From contig SYGW01000039.1 in the NCBI GenBank assembly GCA_005800255.1, forward strand, positions 1 through 15,625: a stretch of DNA of 15,625 nt. The letters are read 5' to 3'. The notes under the pieces were generated by a model. That model saw only the letters and a list, made by a program, of their open reading frames with translations, ran no database searches and was not told where the DNA came from. The DNA is from Nitrospiraceae bacterium (GTDB lineage: Bacteria; Nitrospirota; Nitrospiria; Nitrospirales; Nitrospiraceae). A program made the translations under genes and the position numbers. Positions 6,297 through 13,547 of the stretch are shown piece by piece; position 1 is the first letter of the stretch, and each line of letters begins with the position of its first letter.

Positions 6297-7781
6297 ATGT
6301 TGAACCGTATTTTCGGGCTGGAAACCGAATACGGACTCTTGGTGAATGAAGACCAGCCGGACCATTCTCCCACCTGGTTTGCCCACAAGATTCGCGACCA
6401 TCTCTTTCATGTGCAACGGCGCGGCGTTCTGGATCTGCACCATCGGGGGCATGATGAACCGCCCGGCAACGGGGGATTTCTCACCAACGCCGGGCGCATG
6501 TACCTGGACATGGGCCATCTGGAATGGGCCTCGCCGGAATGTGAATCGCTCGGCGATGCGGTGGCGGCCGACCGGGCTGGCGATCAGTTGCTGCAGGATG
6601 CCGTTCACGAACTCAGTCTGGCCGACCAGGTGTCCTTGATCAAGAACAATGTGGACCATGACACCGATGCGACCTTCGGGTCGCACGAGAACTACCTTGT
6701 GCCGCGAGGCTTCCCATTTACCAGGCGCGGGCTCGGACCCTTCGTGACTTTCCTGGTCACCAGGCAGATCTTTACCGGAGCAGGACGTGTCGGCATGGCC
6801 GGCCCGCAGGACGCCTGGATTCAGATGGATCGGCTCATCGTGCCGCGTGGGGCGAACCTGCGGCATGGGCAGCAGCCTGCCATGCCGTTCCAGATCTCTC
6901 AGCGGGCCGATTATATCGTGAACGACTTTTTCGAATGGGTGCAGCAGAATCGCGCCATCGTGAATACCAGAGATGAGCCTCTGGCAGACCCGAATCAATA
7001 CCGCCGCATTCATCTGTTGCTGGGCGATTCGAACATGGCCGAGGTCGCGACGGCCTTGAAGTTGGGCACGACGGGCCTGGTCCTGCAATTGATCGAAGAG
7101 GGGCATGCGCCGAAGGGTCTGGAGCTCCATGAGCCGGTCGAAACGATGCAGGAGCTGTCGCAGGATCAGGAGCGGCAATGGATCGTTAGGTTGCAATCGG
7201 GGAAGACGATCTCCGCGATCGATATTCAGGAAGCCTTTCTCGCGGCGGCGCAGGAACATTATCGAGGGCAGGACGACGAAACCGATTGGGTGCTCGATCA
7301 ATGGGAAGCGGTGCTGCGCGATCTTCGCGGGGACTATACGAAGCTGGTGGGCCGGGTCGATTGGGCCTCGAAACTCTGGCTGCTGGAAACCTTTCGCGAG
7401 GCGGAGCAGCTGACTTGGGCCGATCCGGCGCTGAAGAGCCTTGATCTGGAGTATCACAACCTCCATCAAGGCAAGGGGCTCTATTATGGTCTGAAGGAAG
7501 AGGGGAAGGTTCCGCGGCTCACGACTGACAAGGCGATTGCTTTAGCGATGGACCATCCACCCCGCAATACGAGGGCCTTTGGACGGGGTGAACTGGTGCG
7601 GCATTTATTGGCTGCGGGACTTCCGGTTGAGGCGGCCGGGTCTCCGCTGGATGCGCGGTTTTCCCCCTCCTATGTGATCAATTGGTCGATTTTCCAATTG
7701 CGCGGGCAGGAACCCTTTCCCATGCCGGATCCGTTTAAGACCTACGCGAAGGAAGTGCGGACCTATCTTCAGACTGCCTGA
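6297..7781 (+). CDS. pafA: PafA: ligase that conjugates the ubiquitin-like modifier to proteins
   Basis: Would phosphorylate the C-terminal Glu of UBact with ATP and join it to a substrate lysine. It is 494 residues long and paralogous to the dop product. Signature GLETEYG (7-13) is at the N-terminus and Asp71 (MYLDMGHLEW) sits at the position of the catalytic-region Asp. KNNVD (116-120), GSHENYL (128-134), SQRADY (201-206), NTRDEP (223-228) and GDSNM (243-247) follow. It lacks the Dop loop and closes the operon, as PafA does in actinobacteria. Two departures from mycobacterial PafA are visible. The Asp loop is one residue shorter and reads GHLEW where PafA has GSHPEY. About 24 extra residues lie between GAG (161-163) and SQRAD, including an Arg/Gln-rich stretch. 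The ATG is 1 nt after the prcA stop with no strong RBS, so translational coupling is likely. The 3' end overlaps the convergent hydrolase gene by 13 nt. Confidence 0.94.
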   Translation: MLNRIFGLETEYGLLVNEDQPDHSPTWFAHKIRDHLFHVQRRGVLDLHHRGHDEPPGNGGFLTNAGRMYLDMGHLEWASPECESLGDAVAADRAGDQLLQDAVHELSLADQVSLIKNNVDHDTDATFGSHENYLVPRGFPFTRRGLGPFVTFLVTRQIFTGAGRVGMAGPQDAWIQMDRLIVPRGANLRHGQQPAMPFQISQRADYIVNDFFEWVQQNRAIVNTRDEPLADPNQYRRIHLLLGDSNMAEVATALKLGTTGLVLQLIEEGHAPKGLELHEPVETMQELSQDQERQWIVRLQSGKTISAIDIQEAFLAAAQEHYRGQDDETDWVLDQWEAVLRDLRGDYTKLVGRVDWASKLWLLETFREAEQLTWADPALKSLDLEYHNLHQGKGLYYGLKEEGKVPRLTTDKAIALAMDHPPRNTRAFGRGELVRHLLAAGLPVEAAGSPLDARFSPSYVINWSIFQLRGQEPFPMPDPFKTYAKEVRTYLQTA

Positions 7782-8785
7782 TCGTTTTTTTCGCCTGTTC
7801 TGATCGATTCGACGATGCGGTTTTCCACCCAAAATCTGTCCTCATTGCTCCGCGCCCCCTGAATGAATCCGCAGTGGCCGCCATAGTGGGGAGCTGCCAG
7901 CCTGATGAGGGGGTTCCGCTTGATGGCCGCGAGGCCGAACATCGAATAGGGAATAAAGGGATCGTCCTGTGCTGTGACGATGGTAGTCGGCACGGCAATC
8001 TTTTCCAGCACGTGCCGCGATCCCGCGCAATCGTAGTAGTCCGGCCCGCTGGCGTAGCCTCCATCCGGGGCCGTGTACCGGTGGTCGAACTCGCTGATGA
8101 TGTGGATGCGGTCCAGCTCTGTGAGGTCCCATCTCCCTGGAAAGAGCGCCGCCTTGCGTTTCATGCGCGCTTTGAGCTTGGTCAGGAAATGATAGTGGTA
8201 GAGCCAGTTGCGAGGCTCTTCCAAGGCTTTGGCACATTGGGTGGGATCGATATTCGGACAGACCGCGATCGTTCCGGCCAGCGCTGCTTCCGACGAGCCG
8301 AGTTCCCCTGCCGCTTTCAGGACGAGATTCCCTCCCATCGAATAGCCGACCAGCCAGATACGGGTGAGTCGATCTAGGTTCGCCAATTCCTGGACGATGG
8401 CTCGATAGTCCTGGCTCAAGCCGCTGTTGTAGAGGGTCGGCGTCAGCCGTTCGGTGCCGCCGCAGGTCCGCTGGTTGAGGCGGACGACGTTCATCCCCGC
8501 GCGATAGGCCTTCGCGGCGATCCCCTGCATGTAGTGGGACTCGCTGGAGCCTTCCAGTCCATGCACGAGCAGCAGAGTTTGGCAGCCTGTCCGGTCCGGC
8601 TGCCAGTGGCAGAAGCCGAGCAGCTGGGTCTTGGGATCGGTGGTGAAGAGCCGTGATTCAGCCGGTATCTCGTCCAGGAGCGTCGGGCGCGGCCAATAGT
8701 CTGGAACGATTGTCATGAGGTGCTGGTTGCGGAGCAGGGTTGCCGGTGTGAACCCGCGCCAGTTGGGTGCCATAGAGGCTATCAT
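7769..8785 (-). CDS. YheT-family alpha/beta hydrolase
   Basis: Predicted serine hydrolase of the YheT/ABHD-type family (esterase-like, physiological substrate unknown). Visible features in the 338 residues: an N-terminal cap-like part with NQHLMTIVP (about 20-28), the oxyanion-loop motif HGLEGS (75-80), the nucleophile elbow GYSMGG with Ser149, an acidic residue in QDDPF (Asp274 or Asp275), and His304 in YGGHCGF. These give a complete Ser-Asp-His triad in the right order. The start at 8785 has GGAAGA 7 nt upstream; a second in-frame ATG at 8773 lacks a good RBS. No signal peptide is seen. The gene runs towards pafA and their coding ends overlap by 13 nt. It probably has no functional link to the proteasome operon beyond adjacency. 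Confidence 0.92.
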   Translation of the reverse strand: MIASMAPNWRGFTPATLLRNQHLMTIVPDYWPRPTLLDEIPAESRLFTTDPKTQLLGFCHWQPDRTGCQTLLLVHGLEGSSESHYMQGIAAKAYRAGMNVVRLNQRTCGGTERLTPTLYNSGLSQDYRAIVQELANLDRLTRIWLVGYSMGGNLVLKAAGELGSSEAALAGTIAVCPNIDPTQCAKALEEPRNWLYHYHFLTKLKARMKRKAALFPGRWDLTELDRIHIISEFDHRYTAPDGGYASGPDYYDCAGSRHVLEKIAVPTTIVTAQDDPFIPYSMFGLAAIKRNPLIRLAAPHYGGHCGFIQGARSNEDRFWVENRIVESIRTGEKNDQAV

Positions 8786-8851
8786 ACAGAATCTTCCATG
8801 GCTCCGCAGGATGAGCGGTGAGCCTGTGGCGAAGCGGATGGTGGATCGATG

Positions 8852-8890
8852 AAAACGACAAAGGCCTTCGAGAGAGGTCTCGAAGGCCTT
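8852..8890 (-). terminator. strong intrinsic terminator after tRNA-Asn
   Basis: A perfect 13-bp stem AAGGCCTTCGAGA (8861-8873) / TCTCGAAGGCCTT (8878-8890) with a 4-nt loop lies 7 nt past the tRNA 3' end. On the - strand it is followed by TGTCGTTTTC (8860-8851), a moderately T-rich tail. It would end the tRNA transcript before the hydrolase gene, whose start is 66 nt further on. Confidence 0.85.
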
Positions 8891-8897
8891 GCGATGG

Positions 8898-8972
8898 TGG
8901 CTCCCCGGGCAGGAGTCGAACCTGCGACCAGCCGGTTAACAGCCGGCTGCTCTACCACTGAGCTACCGGGGA
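8898..8972 (-). tRNA. tRNA-Asn (anticodon GUU), CCA encoded
   Basis: Read on the - strand, the 75-nt gene has a perfect 7-bp acceptor stem TCCCCGG/CCGGGGA with discriminator G and an encoded 3' CCA. The D arm is GCTCAGTGGTAGAGC. The anticodon stem GCCGG/CCGGC encloses the loop CTGTTAA, giving anticodon GTT. The T arm contains GGTTCGACTCC. A single-gene transcription unit is suggested by a -10-like box upstream and a strong terminator downstream. Confidence 0.98.
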
Positions 8973-8997
8973 ATGAGACCGCCATGTCGGACTGCGT

Positions 8998-9003
8998 ATT
9001 CTA
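8998..9003 (-). promoter_or_regulatory. possible -10 box for the tRNA-Asn gene
   Basis: TAGAAT on the - strand, ending 26 nt before the tRNA 5' end, a normal distance for a tRNA promoter with a short leader. No convincing -35 hexamer is found at 16-19 nt upstream (the sequence there is a C-run), so this remains tentative. Confidence 0.4.
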
Positions 9004-9073
9004 GCAAAAGATTTCGGCGTGGGGGAGACTTTTTTTGATGGGCGCAGCGCTAATTCTGTTGAGCGTTGCTCCG

Positions 9074-9343
9074 CTAGACGTCAAACTCCTGGGTTTCGTC
9101 CTCGTCTGAACTCGCATCCGTATTGCCTGTCGCGACAGAGGCGTAGTGTTTGGCCCAGGTCAGATACAGATTCCCGCTGTCGCGCATGGTGTCGGCGGCT
9201 TTGACGAGCGTCTGTGCCAGGTCAGGGTCCTTTCCGCTGGCATGGATATCAGCGGCACGTCGTTCGAGCGCTTTGGGGTACTCGTTGATCAGTCCGGCAA
9301 TTTCTTGTAGGAGCTCCAGGATGATATTGTCTTCAGTTTCCAT
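9074..9343 (-). CDS. small acidic hypothetical protein (89 aa)
   Basis: Not recognised as a named family. The protein looks mostly helical (ILELLQEIAGLINEYPKALERRA, then DPDLAQTLVKAADTMRDSG) and ends in a strongly acidic tail (DASSDEDETQEFDV). It has no cysteine, signal peptide or membrane segment. An upstream in-frame ATG at 9394 would read through the por-operon terminator hairpin. The ATG at 9343 has GGAGAGG 6 nt upstream and is the better start. It lies just after the por terminator on the same strand, so it may be read from its own promoter or by readthrough. Function unknown. Confidence 0.72.
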   Translation of the reverse strand: METEDNIILELLQEIAGLINEYPKALERRAADIHASGKDPDLAQTLVKAADTMRDSGNLYLTWAKHYASVATGNTDASSDEDETQEFDV

Positions 9344-9368
9344 CTGTTCCCTCTCCAGCGGTACCAAC

Positions 9369-9399
9369 AAAAAACCCCATAGCGCAGGCGCCATGGGGT
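9369..9399 (-). terminator. intrinsic terminator of the por operon
   Basis: On the - strand the sequence reads ACCCCAT (9399-9393), a 12-nt loop, ATGGGGT (9380-9374), and then a run of six T (9374-9369). That is a GC-rich 7-bp stem followed by a U-tract, 31 nt past the porD stop. It separates the operon from the small acidic-protein gene. Confidence 0.85.
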
Positions 9400-9429
9400 C
9401 TTGCGCGGGAGACCCGCTACACGAAACGA

Positions 9430-9708
9430 TTATCCTTGGTAGGCTTGCCCAAGGGCGGCGGACTCGCCCTTATGAGCGATCAGCTGCCCCGTAGCGCTGA
9501 CGGCCTGCATATTGATGGCATTGTGCTTTGCCGCATCGCAGACGATGACGCAGAGCTCACAGCCCTTACAACGGTCGATGGTGACTTCTGCAACCATCTT
9601 GCCCGGGTTCAGGTCCAGGCAGTTGGCCTCCGGACAATACATAATGCAGAGGCGACATCCCTTTTTCGCCACGCATTTCTCATCGATGACTTGCGCCACG
9701 TTATACAT
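9430..9708 (-). CDS. porD: 2-oxoacid:ferredoxin oxidoreductase, delta (ferredoxin-like) subunit
   Basis: Electron-transfer subunit of 92 residues with two [4Fe-4S] sites. Site one is Cys12-x5-Cys18-x2-Cys21-x3-Cys25-Pro, with a wider first spacing than the classical CxxCxxCxxxCP. Site two is Cys47-x2-Cys50-x2-Cys53-x3-Cys57, with Asp after the last Cys where Pro is usual. Cys30 is an additional cysteine. It would pass electrons between the catalytic core and free ferredoxin. AGAAGGAA about 9 nt upstream supports the start. It is the last gene of the operon, 23 nt after porG, followed by the terminator at 9369-9399. Confidence 0.92.
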   Translation of the reverse strand: MYNVAQVIDEKCVAKKGCRLCIMYCPEANCLDLNPGKMVAEVTIDRCKGCELCVIVCDAAKHNAINMQAVSATGQLIAHKGESAALGQAYQG

Positions 9709-9731
9709 GCAAGCGGGTTCCTTCTCTCTCG

Positions 9732-10439
9732 TTAAGCGGCCATGGCAGGATTGCCGACTCGTAGCTCATACTTATGCTCTTCGGCCCATTTGCTGGCGAT
9801 GTCATAGGCGGCCTTTACGGTGGCCAGGTTCTTGGCCAGCAACATTTCCTTTTTAGCGAACTTCTTCTTGATCGCTTCATCCAGGGACGCAGTCCCGCCT
9901 GAGGCGACGAACTTCTTCCCGAACCGCTCCTGCAAGGCGCCGTCCAGGGCTTCCATGGAGACACACTTGGTGATGCCGGAGACTGCTCCGATCATCGACA
10001 TATTCGTCGAGAGCTCGGTGCCGGCCACTTCGATTGCGAGCTCAGTGCCCGCGATGTAGAACAGGGAGACGTTTAAGTCCTTCAGTCGCTGCACGTCCTC
10101 GTCAGACAACAGATTCTGGTCGGAGTTGATGATGACGAGGCCGCCTTCTTTCACGCCGGAGTAGAAGGGCATTGTGTAGCTTTTCCCCATCGTGATGACC
10201 TGGGGGTGGAATACCTGGATGACGTCGGGGAATACCAGTTCGCCGCGGTCGTAGATTCGCTCGATGCCGATCCGACAATAGCTTTCCGCCGGCGCCATGC
10301 GCTTTTCGGCGCCGAAGAAGGGATTGGAGATCGAGAACTTGCCGTCGCGGTTGGCCGCCATGGCCATGACATGCGCGGCGGTGACGGCGCCTTGTCCGCC
10401 TAATCCCGACATCCGGATGTTCAGTCTTTTCTTGATCAT
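9732..10439 (-). CDS. porG: 2-oxoacid:ferredoxin oxidoreductase, gamma subunit
   Basis: Gamma subunit of the pyruvate/2-oxoglutarate:ferredoxin oxidoreductase superfamily (235 residues, slightly longer than the usual 180-200). The N-terminus has the family motif SGLGGQGAVTAAHVMA (11-26). Residues 42-58 (FGAEKRMAPAESYCRIG) match the conserved region that contacts the rest of the complex. It ends with a charged helical segment of about 40 residues. AAGGAG 8 nt before the ATG supports the start. It lies between porB (24 nt) and porD (23 nt), consistent with one transcript. Confidence 0.93.
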   Translation of the reverse strand: MIKKRLNIRMSGLGGQGAVTAAHVMAMAANRDGKFSISNPFFGAEKRMAPAESYCRIGIERIYDRGELVFPDVIQVFHPQVITMGKSYTMPFYSGVKEGGLVIINSDQNLLSDEDVQRLKDLNVSLFYIAGTELAIEVAGTELSTNMSMIGAVSGITKCVSMEALDGALQERFGKKFVASGGTASLDEAIKKKFAKKEMLLAKNLATVKAAYDIASKWAEEHKYELRVGNPAMAA

Positions 10440-10463
10440 GATCGTCTCTCCTTCAGAATCGGA

Positions 10464-11369
10464 TTAGGCACCTTGAGCGGCGAGCTGCTTGGCCGCGGCC
10501 TTCTTTTCTTTGTCCTTGGCGGCCATCTCTGCCAGGAGTTGCTTGGCCGGTTCGCTGATGTATTCTTTGTAGGCGAAGCGCTCGGTCGGCTTCTCCGAAT
10601 CCCGCATTTCTTGCAACCCTTCCATGCTGTTCTTCCCGATTTCGAGGATGCAGGGCGTATAGAGCTGGAGATAGGTCGGGCCGATTTCGCGCGCGATCAT
10701 GACCGCGTTCTTGATGACCTTTTCGATCAGGGACGGCTTGCTGACGGTGCATTGGACCACGTAGTGGCAGCCCGATTCGCGAGCGATTTCCGGCAGACGG
10801 ACCTTGTCGAAGAGTTTTCCGACTGGCGCCATCTTGGCCACGAAGCCCTTCTGCATCAGACCGCTCTCCTGGCCGCCCGTGTTGGCGTACAGTTCGTTGT
10901 CGAAGCAAATCGTGGTGAATTTTTCCTGGCGGAACCAGGCTTGGAGCGTCATGTCGAGGCCGATATCGACGGTGGCGCCGTCGCCGGCCAGCACGACCAC
11001 GTCTTTCGTCCGGCCCGGGAAGCGGACGCTTAAGGCGCGTTTCAAGCCGGAGGCGATAGCGTTCTGGTTGCCGAAGAGGGAGTGGATGTTATGCACGGCC
11101 ACCATGGGGAACACCAGGCTGGTGCAGCCGGTGGAGCCGACCATGACAGTGTCTTCCGGGCTAGGCAAGGAGGCCAAAATGTAGCGGAAGGCCATGGATT
11201 CCGGGCAGCCGGCGCAGAGCGAATGTTGCTCGATCAACTCCTTGCTATTGCCGATGTCTTTCCAGCCCCGGTCTTCCTTGCCGTAGGTCGCGCTCTTGAC
11301 CAGGTCTTGATAATCGGACGGCATGATGTCGTACAGGTCTTCAGAAATACTGATACGTTCCTTGCTCAT
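10464..11369 (-). CDS. porB: 2-oxoacid:ferredoxin oxidoreductase, beta subunit (thiamine-diphosphate and Fe-S binding)
   Basis: Carries the thiamine diphosphate site and the proximal [4Fe-4S] cluster. Cys52 and Cys55 (LCAGCPE), Cys81 (STGCTS) and Cys240 (YTPCIL) match the four-cysteine spacing of known pyruvate:ferredoxin oxidoreductases. The ThDP/Mg motif runs from GDGATVDIG (129-137) to DNELYANTGGQ (157-167). The C-terminus ends in a Lys/Ala/Glu-rich tail (about 275-301). A strong RBS (GAGGAGG, 5 nt spacing) precedes the start. The active-site set is intact, so a working enzyme is expected; pyruvate and 2-oxoglutarate specificity cannot be told apart with certainty. Confidence 0.95.
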   Translation of the reverse strand: MSKERISISEDLYDIMPSDYQDLVKSATYGKEDRGWKDIGNSKELIEQHSLCAGCPESMAFRYILASLPSPEDTVMVGSTGCTSLVFPMVAVHNIHSLFGNQNAIASGLKRALSVRFPGRTKDVVVLAGDGATVDIGLDMTLQAWFRQEKFTTICFDNELYANTGGQESGLMQKGFVAKMAPVGKLFDKVRLPEIARESGCHYVVQCTVSKPSLIEKVIKNAVMIAREIGPTYLQLYTPCILEIGKNSMEGLQEMRDSEKPTERFAYKEYISEPAKQLLAEMAAKDKEKKAAAKQLAAQGA

Positions 11370-11431
11370 GATGGCCTCCTCAATACGTGCGGCTTATTTA
11401 GGGCGTGTCCTGCTTGCTTGCTTCGAACGGA

Positions 11432-12640
11432 TTAGCCGCGGCTGGCCATCGACATGGTGCGCATGCCAAGCAGCGTCTTGATTTCGGAAACGATGATTTC
11501 CGGTGGCATCGTCATGCCGCCGCAGACGTGCGGGCCTGCATGGACCCGTTCGCTGTTCGGGATGGTGGCTTTGATTTCCTTGGCCAGCCACCCAGTTACA
11601 TTGAACTCTGGGACGATGATGTGTTTGGCGTTCTTCGTTGCTTCACGGATTTCTTCACCCGGCCATGGCCGCAAGACCTTGACCTTGACCAGTCCGCAAC
11701 GGATACCTTCGTCTTCGAGGAGCCGAATGGCCTCGCGGCCCTGTGAGACGGCCGTGCCGGAGGCGACGATGATGACGTCGGCGTCGGTATTTTCCGTTTC
11801 GATCAGTCCGTTCAGCCACTTGATCGTGTGTTTGCGGGACCGTTCCACCGCCGCCCAGACTTCTTGCTGCCAGGAGGCGTGGGTGGCGTAGCTGATGTAG
11901 TTGCTCTTCATGACGAATGGATCGCGCATCATTCGGACCGGTGGACATTCCATGTCCATGCAGGGCACAGGCGAGCGGTAGGGGTCATAGGGAGGCAGGC
12001 ACATGTCTGCCGGGGTCAAGTTGATCACGTCCTTGGTGTGCGTGACGAAGAACCCGTCGCAGCAGAGCGCCAAGGGAAGGTGCACATCCGGCTCTTCCGA
12101 GACCATATAGCCCTTGAGGATCCAATCAAAGAAGTCCTGTGCGGTTTCCGCATGCCAGACGAGCATGCCGGTATTCAGCAGATAGGCGATTTCGAGGGTG
12201 TCGGGCTGAATCGAGAGCGGCGAATTGATGCCGCGGCAGGTGACGATCATCTGGATCGGCAACCGCGCGCCGGACCACATCGGAAAGTTTTCCATCGCGC
12301 GCATCGTGCCGGGGCCCGCGGTCGTCGTAAAGACGCGTGCGCCGCCGAAGGCGGCTCCCGCGCATTGCGACATGACGGCGAATTCGCTCTCGCCGCGGAA
12401 GTAGTCGCCGATGTAGCCTTCGGCAAAGAGTTCGCCGATCAAGGCGGCCGCTTCGCTCTGCGGGGTAATCGGGTAGGCGATCATCACGTCGCAGCTGGCT
12501 CGCCGGAGGGCTTCCTTGATAACTTCGCTCCCTGTGTAGAACGAGGGCGTGCGTGGCGCCTCGTTCATCATCTTCCAGGTGTCGGTAAAGGTCTGCCCTT
12601 TTTTGTTTTTTGTGCCGATGACCGAGTGTGTGTCTGCCAT
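11432..12640 (-). CDS. porA: 2-oxoacid:ferredoxin oxidoreductase, alpha subunit
   Basis: Substrate-binding and pyrimidine-binding subunit (402 residues). Motifs include YPITPQSE (56-63), GESEFAVM (83-90) and TTTAGPGT (105-112). The C-terminal half is the transketolase-C-like domain (about 275-390; DVIIVASGTAVSQGREAI, then VKVKVLRPWP). Length and layout match stand-alone PorA-type alpha subunits and not single-chain PFORs. AAGGAGA 7 nt before the ATG supports the start. porB follows after 62 nt. Together with PorB, G, D and E it would catalyse reversible CO2-fixing 2-oxoacid synthesis with reduced ferredoxin, a key step of the reductive TCA cycle in Nitrospira. Confidence 0.95.
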   Translation of the reverse strand: MADTHSVIGTKNKKGQTFTDTWKMMNEAPRTPSFYTGSEVIKEALRRASCDVMIAYPITPQSEAAALIGELFAEGYIGDYFRGESEFAVMSQCAGAAFGGARVFTTTAGPGTMRAMENFPMWSGARLPIQMIVTCRGINSPLSIQPDTLEIAYLLNTGMLVWHAETAQDFFDWILKGYMVSEEPDVHLPLALCCDGFFVTHTKDVINLTPADMCLPPYDPYRSPVPCMDMECPPVRMMRDPFVMKSNYISYATHASWQQEVWAAVERSRKHTIKWLNGLIETENTDADVIIVASGTAVSQGREAIRLLEDEGIRCGLVKVKVLRPWPGEEIREATKNAKHIIVPEFNVTGWLAKEIKATIPNSERVHAGPHVCGGMTMPPEIIVSEIKTLLGMRTMSMASRG

Positions 12641-12680
12641 GGTTCGGTCTCCTTTCGCATTCGTGAGAACTTCAAACGGC

Positions 12681-13316
12681 TTAGTTTGAGGCTCCGCTCT
12701 TGGCTGACGTCAGCCGTGGTTTGACTGTGCCTTTCAACTTCTTCACCCACTCGGCCAGTTTCATGATCTTTTCGACCGATGCGTCGCGGAGGGAGAGCAT
12801 TGCGTCCTCATGGCCGGCTTGCGCGCACATGGCAATCGTGTAGCAGGAAGTGCCGCCACGAATGATTTTGAGCGCTAGGTTCGCCTGGTGGCAATGGACC
12901 CCGACGAACATGCAGCAATCGATTTTATTGTGCCAGATGGTCAGGTTCGGGTGGTTGGGATTGATTTCGACTTCAGGATTGATCTTGGGGTATTTGGGGC
13001 GGTAGTCCGGCATCGGGATCAGCATGGGTGTTTGCCCCGGCTGCACGCATTCTTTCAGTGTGTTGTAGAGGTGCCGGACAGCGGTGGCCTTTTTGGCCGC
13101 TTTCTCATTCCATGCCCACAGGACCAAGGGACCGGGGAAAATAGTCGGCACTTTGGCCATGAGGAATTGCTTCGCCGCTTCTTCGTATGCCTTTTCCTCT
13201 GGGACGATGACACCGTTGATGTGAGCTTCCCCAGGGTTTGGCAAGTAAATGCCCATGCTTGCGGCCGCTGGAGGAAGAAAATGTTCTGGGCCTGGAACGA
13301 CACGATACTGAGTCAT
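12681..13316 (-). CDS. porE: 2-oxoacid:ferredoxin oxidoreductase, epsilon subunit (CODH beta/ACS epsilon-like)
   Basis: Accessory fifth subunit of 211 residues, found in the O2-tolerant enzymes of Aquificales such as Hydrogenobacter and in Nitrospira. Its middle part (about 55-165, WAWNEKAAKKA to CYTIAMCAQAG) resembles the carbon monoxide dehydrogenase beta/acetyl-CoA synthase epsilon family, including DCCMFVGVHCHQANLALK (133-150). Cysteines 90, 134, 135, 142, 158 and 164 are notable, but no standard Fe-S motif is seen, so cluster binding is not claimed. It is the first gene of the operon, 40 nt before porA. GGAGAG 9 nt before the ATG supports the start. Its exact biochemical role is not well established in the family. 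Confidence 0.85.
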   Translation of the reverse strand: MTQYRVVPGPEHFLPPAAASMGIYLPNPGEAHINGVIVPEEKAYEEAAKQFLMAKVPTIFPGPLVLWAWNEKAAKKATAVRHLYNTLKECVQPGQTPMLIPMPDYRPKYPKINPEVEINPNHPNLTIWHNKIDCCMFVGVHCHQANLALKIIRGGTSCYTIAMCAQAGHEDAMLSLRDASVEKIMKLAEWVKKLKGTVKPRLTSAKSGASN

Positions 13317-13541
13317 TGCGGCTTACTCTCCGGCAAGGGGTTAAGGAACGACAAATACAGGCTTTCTCATGATCTAGCGTTTCTGTACTCTAAGCTTTTT
13401 CCGGGTCACCCGCAACCTCGCAGAAGGCCCACCGATGCGAAATTTTGGGCTATCGAACTAGAGAGGCTTAGGCCTTTCGTCCTAACAATGCGGGCGTTGG
13501 CGGCGGGCGCCAATCACGGCAGCATAGCGTCGGTTATTAAC
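13317..13541 (-). promoter_or_regulatory. long 5' leader of the por operon
   Basis: About 225 nt lie between the predicted transcription start and the porE ATG, with no convincing coding region. Possible hairpins on the - strand are TTAGG/CCTAA around ACGAAAGG, and CGGG-TGA-CCCG. The pairings GCCCA/TGGGC and CGCA/TGCG overlap and exclude each other, as in attenuators. No known riboswitch consensus was recognised and no U-tract terminator follows these hairpins. A regulatory role is inference only. Confidence 0.4.
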
Positions 13542-13547
13542 TTGGGT

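Noticed and set aside
6234..7469. 411-codon - strand reading frame inside pafA
   Set aside because: Exact antisense of a gene with full PafA motifs; the translation shows no domain.
7785..7791. Seven-T run just after the pafA stop as a terminator
   Set aside because: No stable GC-rich hairpin directly precedes it on the + strand.
13341..13370. Nine-codon leader peptide in the por leader (- strand)
   Set aside because: No Shine-Dalgarno sequence, no regulatory codon run, and such short frames occur by chance.
13317..13541. Known riboswitch, T-box, 6S or SRP RNA in the por leader
   Set aside because: None of the consensus motifs I know for these classes could be matched; only weak alternative hairpins are visible.
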